Origin: Candidatus Dojkabacteria bacterium
GTDB lineage: Bacteria > Patescibacteriota > Dojkabacteria > B142 > OLB20
NCBI GenBank assembly: GCA_020429485.1
Contig: JAGQLK010000023.1
Coordinates: 1-11,247, forward strand
Length of the DNA: 11,247 nt
Reading direction: 5' to 3'
A model generated the notes under the pieces. That model saw only the letters and a program-made list of their open reading frames with translations, made no database searches and was not told the origin of the DNA. The position numbers were made by a program, and so were the translations under genes. Of the stretch, positions 5,419 through 11,247 are shown in pieces. Within the stretch, counting starts at the first letter, position 1; the number at the start of each line of letters is the position of its first letter.

Positions 5419-5943
5419 ATGGCCCTTGAAATAGAAGTTAAAATCTTAGAAATAGATCCCAAATCTGTGAAAGCTAAATTAATTGAAATAGGAGCTAAAG
5501 AGCAGTTCGCAGGAAACATTCACGTAATCTACTTTGTTAGACCTGAAGAGCGAACCAGCCCAGATAGAAGCCTACTTAGAATCAGACAATATGAAGGTCA
5601 ACAAATCCAGATGACTTATAAGCAGAACATTCCTGATAAAGATGCCAAAGTGCAAAATGAATTTGAAATAGAAGTGAATGATTTTCAGAAGGCTACAGAG
5701 CTGATTCTAGCCCTAGGATTTGAAATACTTGAAGAATACACAAAGTATATGGCCACATATGAGCTTGAGGATGCAAGAATCGATATCGAGAAGTATGACA
5801 AAATACCTCATAATGCAGAAATCGAAGGCAGATCTAAAGAAGTAATAGAAAAATATGTAGAACTGCTTGAGCTTGAACCAGAAATGGTAAAACCTTGGTC
5901 TGAGAAAGAGCTTTTCAAACACTACGGTGTTCCAAAGCCATAA
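5419..5943 (+). CDS. CYTH-domain protein (class IV adenylate cyclase / triphosphatase family)
   Basis: CYTH enzymes form an eight-stranded tunnel that binds a triphosphate and two metal ions; members act as class IV adenylyl cyclases (CyaB), thiamine triphosphatases or tripolyphosphatases. From the ATG at 5419 the product has 174 residues, about the usual CyaB/ThTPase size. The signature EIEVK (4-8) is the family's N-terminal ExExK motif. The other tunnel residues also appear: RIR (54-56), TYK (66-68), EFEIEV (81-86), RIDIEKY (120-126) and EIE (134-136). The protein is cytoplasmic. A longer version starting at TTG 5365 is unlikely because that TTG is the -35 element and the motif normally sits at the extreme N-terminus. 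It stands alone under its own promoter, divergent from the ABC operon. The family is certain; which substrate it uses is not. Confidence 0.93.
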   Translation: MALEIEVKILEIDPKSVKAKLIEIGAKEQFAGNIHVIYFVRPEERTSPDRSLLRIRQYEGQQIQMTYKQNIPDKDAKVQNEFEIEVNDFQKATELILALGFEILEEYTKYMATYELEDARIDIEKYDKIPHNAEIEGRSKEVIEKYVELLELEPEMVKPWSEKELFKHYGVPKP

Positions 5944-5965
5944 TATAGTAATATCTAGTTCATAT

Positions 5966-5974
5966 TGTTATAAT
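5966..5974 (+). promoter_or_regulatory. Extended -10 promoter of the first GYDW-family gene
   Basis: TGTTATAAT is a consensus -10 with TGn extension, placing the start site near 5981, about 16 nt before the ATG at 5997. The -35 candidate (TAGTAA at 5946-5951) is weak, as expected for an extended -10 promoter. Confidence 0.55.
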
Positions 5975-5996
5975 CCGAGCATATTATTGATAGCAA

Positions 5997-6701
5997 ATGA
6001 TTGACCAAGGTCCTATCACACCACAACCAGGCAAAAGCTTGGAAGAGACTTATCCTGCTGCAGACGGTTATGATTGGAATAGGTTTAAAGAAATTCGTAT
6101 AAGTTTGGGGTTTGCTACAGATATTTTTACAAGAAGACACATCATTGTATTTAATGATATTCTTGCCCAGTGTCAAGCAGACCAACTTCCTGTAAACTTA
6201 TTATTGCAATACATCGATCCCCGTAGCCGTGCAGATGTTGGTGGTGAATCATACAGAACTACGTTAGGTTATTTTTTAGAGTCTGAGGCAATACGTTTTC
6301 AATCAAGAGATGGTGTTGAAAAAGCAGGAATTATTGAGCATCTACATAATATAGATGCTACTAGAATGAATATCATTGCAATATCGGGCGCACAACATCC
6401 CAATCTGTGGAATGCCGAGAGAGAAATCTATCTAGAAACACCACTTCCAACAGACTCAACATCAAATCCTGCAGAACTTTATCTAGATGCTGTTGGAGAA
6501 CTATTGGACTATATTGAAGCTTCATATGTGCCAGAAGAAGTAACCCATTATCTACTTCATAGATATAGAGAAGCAGAATATGCTCTAACCAACAATATTG
6601 GGAGAGGCCACCAGCCACTTTCAGATGCACAACGCGATCACCTAGAAAGGACTCTTGTGTATTTAGGAAATGGTTTAGACAGATATCAGGTAGAATACTA
6701 A
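5997..6701 (+). CDS. Unknown protein, GYDW family copy 1
   Basis: I do not recognise a described family. The 234-residue product lacks a signal peptide or membrane helix and is probably cytoplasmic and mostly helical. It is clearly paralogous to the next gene. Shared blocks, in order, are SLEETYP..GYDW (14-27), IFTRR (43-47), RTTLGYFL (87-94), DYIEAS (171-176), HYLLHR (184-189), PLS (207-209) and a closing RYQVEY. The conserved N-terminal S-x-E-E-x-Y-P box and the aromatic GYDW are the best signatures. The ATG at 5997 has no ribosome-binding site but lies about 16 nt from a predicted transcription start. It follows the CYTH gene by 53 bp on the same strand with its own promoter, so co-regulation is possible but not required. 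Confidence 0.8.
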   Translation: MIDQGPITPQPGKSLEETYPAADGYDWNRFKEIRISLGFATDIFTRRHIIVFNDILAQCQADQLPVNLLLQYIDPRSRADVGGESYRTTLGYFLESEAIRFQSRDGVEKAGIIEHLHNIDATRMNIIAISGAQHPNLWNAEREIYLETPLPTDSTSNPAELYLDAVGELLDYIEASYVPEEVTHYLLHRYREAEYALTNNIGRGHQPLSDAQRDHLERTLVYLGNGLDRYQVEY

Positions 6702-6719
6702 TTTCAATCTAATTTCCAT

Positions 6720-6749
6720 TTTACATAGTGTATATATTCAATGTATAAT
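6720..6749 (+). promoter_or_regulatory. Promoter of the second GYDW-family gene
   Basis: TTTACA (6720-6725), an 18-base spacer and TATAAT (6744-6749) match the vegetative consensus at eleven of twelve positions. Transcription would begin near 6756, about 19 nt before the ATG at 6775, so the paralogue is transcribed on its own. Confidence 0.65.
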
Positions 6750-6774
6750 CTGCGTTATTCATTTAATATATATC

Positions 6775-7416
6775 ATGTCAGATTTAGCACCTGTAAGATT
6801 ATCAGTAGAAGAGATGTACCCTACTGTTCATGGATATGATTGGGAAACATTTGCTGCTAAGCGAATGGAATTTAGCCCTGCAGAAGGTATCTTCACTGAC
6901 CGAATGATTCATGGTTACCAGCAAATAGTAGACAAAGTAAGAACAGGCGAAGCTAACTATACTGATATGGCCAACCTTCTTACAGTAGGTAACGATAGAC
7001 CCGTCTTAGGTGTTACCCCACTGCGTACACTCGGATATTTTCTAGGACAACCAGCAGAGAGACTGATTGATGCACGTGGTTTAGATATGCATATATTTTT
7101 TGGATTAAGACAAGCGTACACTGATGCTACCAGGCCTATTCTTCAGCATGCTCAAACTCTAAACGGGGAAGTAATCACTGGTGATACACATTCTCAGGTT
7201 GCGTGTTGTGCAGTTGATGCATTGAGCTACATAGAAAGTAGTTTCAGTGATGCAGATATCAACTTCTATCTTATGCATAGAGCGGCTGAACTTTCTAGAG
7301 GTATTCACTATGGTGTACATCCTTTTGGTAAACCACTGAGTAACAGAGGTCTTTCTGAACTTTCAACTTCACTTAGCTATATAGAATATGCACAGACAAA
7401 ATACCGCCAGTATTAA
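6775..7416 (+). CDS. Unknown protein, GYDW family copy 2
   Basis: This 213-residue product is a diverged tandem paralogue of the preceding gene and shares its order of blocks: SVEEMYP..GYDW (10-23), IFTDR (39-43), LRTLGYFL (83-90), SYIESS (151-156), FYLMHR (164-169), PLS (187-189) and a C-terminal KYRQY. The region between about 95 and 145 aligns poorly between the two copies and is shorter here. No membrane helix, signal peptide or catalytic motif is visible. Histidines and tyrosines are frequent in the conserved C-terminal half, but no metal-site pattern is clear. No ribosome-binding site precedes the ATG. The gene has its own promoter and is followed after 12 bp by a 66-codon gene likely on the same transcript. 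Function is unknown; it is most likely a lineage-specific family. Confidence 0.8.
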   Translation: MSDLAPVRLSVEEMYPTVHGYDWETFAAKRMEFSPAEGIFTDRMIHGYQQIVDKVRTGEANYTDMANLLTVGNDRPVLGVTPLRTLGYFLGQPAERLIDARGLDMHIFFGLRQAYTDATRPILQHAQTLNGEVITGDTHSQVACCAVDALSYIESSFSDADINFYLMHRAAELSRGIHYGVHPFGKPLSNRGLSELSTSLSYIEYAQTKYRQY

Positions 7417-7428
7417 TATCTAAAAGCT

Positions 7429-7629
7429 ATGAATATTCTTTTAATACATTCATCAGATAATAAGTTAGAAGCAAATAAGTTCAGAGCAGAAAATGCTCAT
7501 AAGCATTATATATATTCGCTTTCTTACATCGAAGAAGCTGAAGAAACTGCTTCTATCACATCGTATATTGAACGCCAGATTCAAAAGGCTAAAAGCCTCT
7601 ACTCTATAGACCAAGTTCATTATTTATAA
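7429..7629 (+). CDS. Small unknown protein, 66 residues
   Basis: The frame starts 12 bp after the stop of the second GYDW-family gene and is probably co-transcribed with it. The product is highly charged and helix-rich, with no membrane segment. Its middle, YSLSYIEEAEE (29-39), resembles the last helix of the preceding protein (TSLSYIEYAQT, residues 198-208), and a second SYIERQ follows at 45-50. This could be chance, or the gene could be a remnant of a further family member that has lost most of its body. No ribosome-binding site is seen. Codon choice resembles the neighbours and the frame is intact, but at this size the coding call is moderate. Confidence 0.55.
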   Translation: MNILLIHSSDNKLEANKFRAENAHKHYIYSLSYIEEAEETASITSYIERQIQKAKSLYSIDQVHYL

Positions 7630-7675
7630 CCATTTATAGTAAAATAAGATAAATAAATTTTTATCCTATATTTAC

Positions 7676-8524
7676 ATGTATAAAATCGGTATTGTTGGCC
7701 TTGGTATTATGGGTCGTGGAATGGCAGATAACTTTCTCAAGAATGACTTTGAAGTATTCCTCTGGAATAGAACACGCTCAGTAGCTGAAGACTTCGAAGA
7801 AAATGGTGCTGTAGTTTGCGATTCACCTAAGGAAGTAGCCCAGAAAGCTGATATTATTTTCGAAGTTACTGCTAATAATGAATCATCAAAAGCTGTCTGG
7901 ACAGGAGACCAAGGAATTTTAGCCGGTGCAACACCAGAAAAGATACTTATTGTTTCGGCAACATTATCCATCAATTGGACTGATGAATTAATCAAGACCT
8001 GCCAAGACTCTTCATTCCAAATACTTGATATCCCATTAACAGGCGGACGAATTGGTGCAGAGACTGGAAATATGACACTGCTATGTGGTGGAGATGAAAA
8101 CTTGATTGAAGAATTAGGGTCTGTTTTTGAGGCTATTGCTGGAAATGTTTTCTACTTTGGACCTGCAGGTCATGGCATGAGATACAAACTATTGCTAAAC
8201 TTCTTACAAGCTTCACACGTAATCGCTTTTGGACAAGCCATGCAGATAGCCAAGGAAAATAATATGGATTTAGAGAAGGTAGCTGAAGGTTTGGCTTATA
8301 GACCAGGAGGCGTTATCACGGAAATTTCTAAAAAAACATACTTCGAAGACCCTGACCCAATAACATTCTCTATTGAATGGATTACCAAAGATCTATCTTA
8401 TGCTAAAGAATTTGCTGATAAACTTGATGTGAATGTTCTAGATGCTGTCTTAGCAAGGTATCAGGAAGCAATGAAAAAAGGTTATTCTGATAAAGACTGG
8501 GCAAGTATAAATACTATACTCTAG
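7676..8524 (+). CDS. Beta-hydroxyacid dehydrogenase (3-hydroxyisobutyrate dehydrogenase / GLYR family)
   Basis: This NAD(P)-dependent enzyme family reduces or oxidises small hydroxyacids, such as 3-hydroxyisobutyrate, tartronate semialdehyde, or glyoxylate and succinic semialdehyde. Over 282 residues all family landmarks are visible. The Rossmann motif GLGIMG is at 8-13 in a GIVGLGxMG context. NRT at 31-33 is the Asn-Arg pattern of NADPH-preferring members. The substrate-binding block runs from DIPLTGG (118-124) to GNMTLLCGG (131-139). Catalytic Lys171 and Asn175 stand in GMRYKLLLN. TKDL (237-240) marks the C-terminal helical domain. Length is normal (about 290 for the family) and nothing key is missing. 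A possible -10 (TATAGT, 7635-7640) precedes the ATG, which has no ribosome-binding site. Its TAG directly abuts the stop of the convergent gene. The family is certain; the exact substrate is not. Confidence 0.93.
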   Translation: MYKIGIVGLGIMGRGMADNFLKNDFEVFLWNRTRSVAEDFEENGAVVCDSPKEVAQKADIIFEVTANNESSKAVWTGDQGILAGATPEKILIVSATLSINWTDELIKTCQDSSFQILDIPLTGGRIGAETGNMTLLCGGDENLIEELGSVFEAIAGNVFYFGPAGHGMRYKLLLNFLQASHVIAFGQAMQIAKENNMDLEKVAEGLAYRPGGVITEISKKTYFEDPDPITFSIEWITKDLSYAKEFADKLDVNVLDAVLARYQEAMKKGYSDKDWASINTIL

Positions 8525-9709
8525 TTAAGCATTAGCCCAGATATGCTGAGGAATAGTACTCCATCCAGATAGTATTTCTTGCATGGTTTGTTTTCCTTCT
8601 TCGTGTCTATGTGCAACTAGCTTAACGCTAGATGTAGGGTGTACGGCAACTTCCGCTGCATCTCTAGCAATAACGGAGAAAAGAATTGGACTACCAACCG
8701 CTTCGCTTCCGGTGCTCTTAAAAGCTGCTAATGTATTTTTCGTAGAAGTTTGAAATCCAGTCAAGCCTGTACCTCCTCCACCCCGCATGACATCTCCACC
8801 TTTCATTCCACCCCCACCCATAAACAAATTTTGTCCAAAATCAACGGAACCTCCGTAACTAGGGGACGATTGCGATAATTGCAACTGCGCTAACAAAGTA
8901 TTTAAATCAAGGTTTGGTAACTTAATCTTTTGTAAATAGTTATTAACAGTATGATATGTTTTATAAAATTGTACAGCAACGAGCCCACTACCATTCAACG
9001 CACCGGCTTCCTCCATTGCTTCTTTTCTCTCTTCCCTCAAAGCATGCATTTTTAATACCATAGTTTCATCTTCATGTTCTGGTAGATGTATTCCTTCTAT
9101 TGCACGAGTAGCCATCAATGGAACACCTGGTTCAGCCCATTCATTTAAGATCAGCCAATTGACTAATCCAAGTTGCCCTCTTCCACCAGAGTATCCTGTT
9201 GAAGTCCCGTGTACAAAGTCACCAAACGCAGATACTTCATTCATCACTGTAACTGTAGCAAGATGGTACTCTACTGCTCCAAGCTCTGGAATATATCTAG
9301 GAGGAGGTGCAAATAGATTAATATTAAATCTACCTTCATTTACAATATATGCAGGCACTGGTAATCCTTCTTCCTGGCGAAGCATAACTCTATGTGATTT
9401 ATTATCTTCAGTCCCCTCGCCCATAAATACTGATGCTCCTAATATCCCATGATTATCAGTCTCAATTCCTAATATAGTATTATCTGGAGAAACAATAAGT
9501 TCCTGGTTTCTTAATTGCATCTTTACTTGTGGAAGTGTATCTACTCCGAATTTATGAAGATATTCTCGTGCTTTTTCAGGTAATGGTAATCTATTTAATA
9601 GGCTAGCCCAAATAGGAAGCGATGAAGCCCTTAATGCGGCAGTTTCGATAGTTCCACCGGTCAATCTGGTGAATTTACTTGGATCAAAATTATCAGCTGT
9701 TTCGCTCAT
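8525..9709 (-). CDS. Unknown 394-residue protein with glycine-rich segment
   Basis: I do not recognise a family. The product has no signal peptide or membrane helix. The N-terminal two thirds look like a mixed alpha/beta domain; a charged helical stretch runs about 211-235 (with EEDE- and REERKEAMEE-type sequence). A low-complexity Gly/Met region follows at 297-318 (GGGGMKGGD, then RGGGGTG), and a final folded region (about 325-394) ends in IPQHIWANA. A Gly-rich linker between two domains is the simplest reading; a structural or particle-forming protein is possible, but nothing shows it. The ATG at 9709 lacks a ribosome-binding site and lies about 20 nt from a predicted transcription start. 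It is divergent from the first QYLQT-family gene across 161 bp, and convergent with the dehydrogenase with no intervening base. Confidence 0.8.
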   Translation of the reverse strand: MSETADNFDPSKFTRLTGGTIETAALRASSLPIWASLLNRLPLPEKAREYLHKFGVDTLPQVKMQLRNQELIVSPDNTILGIETDNHGILGASVFMGEGTEDNKSHRVMLRQEEGLPVPAYIVNEGRFNINLFAPPPRYIPELGAVEYHLATVTVMNEVSAFGDFVHGTSTGYSGGRGQLGLVNWLILNEWAEPGVPLMATRAIEGIHLPEHEDETMVLKMHALREERKEAMEEAGALNGSGLVAVQFYKTYHTVNNYLQKIKLPNLDLNTLLAQLQLSQSSPSYGGSVDFGQNLFMGGGGMKGGDVMRGGGGTGLTGFQTSTKNTLAAFKSTGSEAVGSPILFSVIARDAAEVAVHPTSSVKLVAHRHEEGKQTMQEILSGWSTIPQHIWANA

Positions 9710-9735
9710 TACTTACCAAATTAATAGCTTATAGT

Positions 9736-9741
9736 ATTATA
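9736..9741 (-). promoter_or_regulatory. -10 element for the 394-residue gene
   Basis: A consensus TATAAT on the minus strand would start transcription near 9729, about 20 nt before the ATG. The -35 candidate 17 nt upstream (TAGTAT) is weak. It shares the 161-bp divergent region with the -10 at 9842-9850 on the other strand. Confidence 0.45.
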
Positions 9742-9841
9742 TATTAAAGCTATAAAAAATACTAGCAAAACCTTTGTAGAGCGTACCTTTACCAAAGTTA
9801 TATCTTAGATATTCACTTTTTATATATTACTCACACTCTTC

Positions 9842-9850
9842 TGATATAAT
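9842..9850 (+). promoter_or_regulatory. Extended -10 promoter of the first QYLQT-family gene
   Basis: TGATATAAT sits 20 bases before the ATG at 9871, predicting a leader of about 14 nt. No good -35 is seen. The same nine bases occur before the second family member and before two minus-strand units. Confidence 0.55.
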
Positions 9851-9870
9851 CCTGCTAAAGTTTTTCGCAT

Positions 9871-10599
9871 ATGAGTTTTCAAAGTCCAGATCTAGCTAAA
9901 CAGTATCTACAAACACCAGGCTTACCACTTGTTTACACAAGAACACGACGAGGTGCTGTACCAACTATTGGTTTCGAATTTCCTCCTGATGCAGATGAAT
10001 ACGGAGGTTATAATACTACCACTCTTGAAGTTACAGCATTGAATAATGATACTAATACTGGCAATTCCGAATTACTAAGAGCAATTAGAAGCGGAGAAAG
10101 AAATAACACATTATCACTTAACTTAGGAATGGAGACTGACGCTGTAAATCTAGCTGGATTTATGCAGAGAATGATGGGGATTGCAGATACTGACTTTGAT
10201 GGTGTTCAACCATTTGTACACCATCTCATAAGCAACTTGCCGAATGTTGTTTTCAGTTTAGAAAATGGTATTCGTTTTACAAGTAATGGATTTATAGATG
10301 AGCATACTAATTACATTCCAGATGGTAATTCAATTATTCTCAATGGGCAACGTATCGAGCATCAGCCAGTAACTGAATTTAGATGTCCTTTCTATCTTTT
10401 AGATCAAGTTACTAATACTACTTTTGCACGGTTTGGAATAGCTGTAAGAGTAGAACAAGGTGTGGGCTTCTCGGATATAGATATGCGTCTTAGAGAACTA
10501 ATTCACAACCAGCAACTTACACAAGCAAGCATAAGAACGTTACTAAGTTTGACATGGTCAGTTTATGATTTCAGCAATATTGACTCATTAGATATCTAA
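9871..10599 (+). CDS. Unknown protein, QYLQT family copy 1
   Basis: No described family was recognised. The 242-residue product is soluble-looking, acidic to neutral, with no signal peptide, membrane helix or catalytic motif that I can see. It begins with a helix (SPDLAKQYLQT, 5-15) followed by a predicted beta-rich region. It is paralogous to the next gene: QYLQTPGLPL (11-20) matches QYLQTNGEPL there. The blocks SLNLGMETD (82-90), LPNVVFSLENGIRFTSNGF (123-141) and PFYLLDQ (173-179) have diverged counterparts in the same order. The C-terminal 60 residues have no comparable part visible because the partner is cut by the window edge. The ATG has an extended -10 close by and no ribosome-binding site. 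It is divergent from the 394-residue gene, which may make the two co-regulated. Confidence 0.8.
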   Translation: MSFQSPDLAKQYLQTPGLPLVYTRTRRGAVPTIGFEFPPDADEYGGYNTTTLEVTALNNDTNTGNSELLRAIRSGERNNTLSLNLGMETDAVNLAGFMQRMMGIADTDFDGVQPFVHHLISNLPNVVFSLENGIRFTSNGFIDEHTNYIPDGNSIILNGQRIEHQPVTEFRCPFYLLDQVTNTTFARFGIAVRVEQGVGFSDIDMRLRELIHNQQLTQASIRTLLSLTWSVYDFSNIDSLDI

Positions 10600-10604
10600 A
10601 TTCC

Positions 10605-10634
10605 TTGATTATAGCTAGTAGCTGCTGATATAAT
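10605..10634 (+). promoter_or_regulatory. Promoter of the second QYLQT-family gene
   Basis: TTGATT (10605-10610), an 18-base spacer and TATAAT (10629-10634), with TGA just before it as an extended -10, form a good promoter. The predicted start is near 10641, 28 nt before the ATG. Confidence 0.6.
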
Positions 10635-10668
10635 TCGCCACAAATAATATTTCATAGTAATTAAGTAA

Positions 10669-11247
10669 ATGTCAGAACAAAAACCAATAGAGGTAGCACA
10701 CTTACCAAGTAATTTCAGACAATATCTTCAGACCAACGGTGAGCCTCTTATGTTCTACGAATACTTTCGAGGCAGACCCGGAGGATTCTTTGCTCTGGAA
10801 TTATCAGTGAGAGACAATGGTGAATCCGTATATAATTCTGCTTATGTTACATATGATTTCCCTCAACAAGGCCCAAACGGCATACATGAACAAGTATTTC
10901 ATCCAAATGCACTGCAAGTAGGCTTAATCTTAGGGACTGAGTTACCACATGACAATTACTTTATGATGGGAGATGCTTTAAGTGAAGAGTTTTTACCAGA
11001 AGATCACGACTATGATGATGAATATGCAGATTCTGTTGAGGCCGGCATCCAATCTATACTAGAAGCAATGTATATCGGCATGCCAACACTTATGTTAAAT
11101 GATCCAAATATGATTCAAATTGTATCAGGATTTAGTAATGATGCTCTAGTTATAACAAATGACGGCGCATATATGGGGGATACCCAAGTTGATGTTGGAT
11201 TTGGTAGAGAAAACTTGATCAGACTACCTCTAATTATTGCTGATCAG
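10669..11247 (+). CDS. Unknown protein, QYLQT family copy 2 (3' end outside window)
   Basis: From the ATG at 10669 the frame stays open for 193 codons to the last base of the window, so the gene is truncated by the window edge and not by mutation. The product begins MSEQKPIEVA, then FRQYLQTNGEPL (16-27), aligning with the start of the preceding protein. ALQVGLILGTELP (81-93), MPTLMLN...IVSGF (138-155) and IRLPLIIADQ (184-193) match blocks of copy 1 at similar spacing, so the two are diverged tandem duplicates. An acidic stretch EDHDYDDEYAD (111-121) is specific to this copy. By comparison with copy 1 about 50-65 residues remain beyond the edge. It has its own promoter and no ribosome-binding site. 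Function is unknown. Confidence 0.78.
   Translation, partial: MSEQKPIEVAHLPSNFRQYLQTNGEPLMFYEYFRGRPGGFFALELSVRDNGESVYNSAYVTYDFPQQGPNGIHEQVFHPNALQVGLILGTELPHDNYFMMGDALSEEFLPEDHDYDDEYADSVEAGIQSILEAMYIGMPTLMLNDPNMIQIVSGFSNDALVITNDGAYMGDTQVDVGFGRENLIRLPLIIADQ

Noticed and set aside
5713..7995. Minus-strand frames opposite the CYTH, GYDW and dehydrogenase genes
   Set aside because: They are shadows of well-supported plus-strand genes, with biased composition and no start signals.
2..11247. Reassigned TGA codon, as in some Candidate Phyla Radiation groups
   Set aside because: TGA is absent as a stop in 13 genes, but it is also absent inside them, and glycine uses GGN throughout; the standard code suffices.
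1..11247. CRISPR array, tRNA gene, insertion sequence or toxin-antitoxin pair
   Set aside because: I looked and saw no regularly spaced repeats, no cloverleaf besides the tmRNA end, no transposase motif and no recognisable toxin or antitoxin.

Overview
The window is AT-rich bacterial DNA, most likely from an uncultured small-genome lineage such as the Candidate Phyla Radiation (Patescibacteria). That placement is an inference. It rests on many short proteins with no recognisable family, compact single-gene units, recognisable genes that are the usual small-genome set (tmRNA, CYTH, one ABC exporter, one hydroxyacid dehydrogenase), and start codons that mostly lack a Shine-Dalgarno sequence. 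The 13 visible stop codons are ten TAA, three TAG and no TGA. No in-frame TGA occurs inside the genes, so the standard code fits.

Layout. Positions 1-118 hold the end of a plus-strand reading frame. Positions 190-653 encode a tmRNA (ssrA) on the minus strand. Positions 654-1036 carry no protein gene but look like a structured tmRNA leader: an extended -10 promoter, a boxA-like motif, a 16-bp inverted repeat, and a leader segment complementary to the tmRNA 5' end. Next on the minus strand is a membrane-anchored protein with an HExxH motif (1037-1969). It is richer in G+C than the rest, and is the only gene with a perfect AAGGAGG ribosome-binding site and a leader of about 200 nt behind a near-consensus promoter. 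An unrecognised 191-residue gene follows (2252-2827, minus). Then comes a minus-strand operon of ABC ATPase, ABC-2 permease and a single-pass secreted-domain protein (5307 down to 2967).

The plus strand then carries a CYTH-domain phosphohydrolase or cyclase (5419-5943), two tandem paralogues of an unknown family (5997-6701 and 6775-7416), a 66-codon gene (7429-7629) and a beta-hydroxyacid dehydrogenase (7676-8524). The dehydrogenase meets a 394-residue unknown glycine-rich protein head-on (9709 down to 8525), with no bases between the stop codons. Divergent from that gene, a second pair of tandem unknown paralogues begins at 9871 and 10669; the latter runs off the window.

Two points run through the window. 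Most genes appear to be transcribed alone from promoters only about 15-30 nt ahead of the start codon, often with an extended -10 of the form TGnTATAAT. The tmRNA is the exception: it has a long leader resembling an rRNA-operon leader. The two tandem families of unknown cytoplasmic-looking proteins and the tmRNA leader are the most unusual content.
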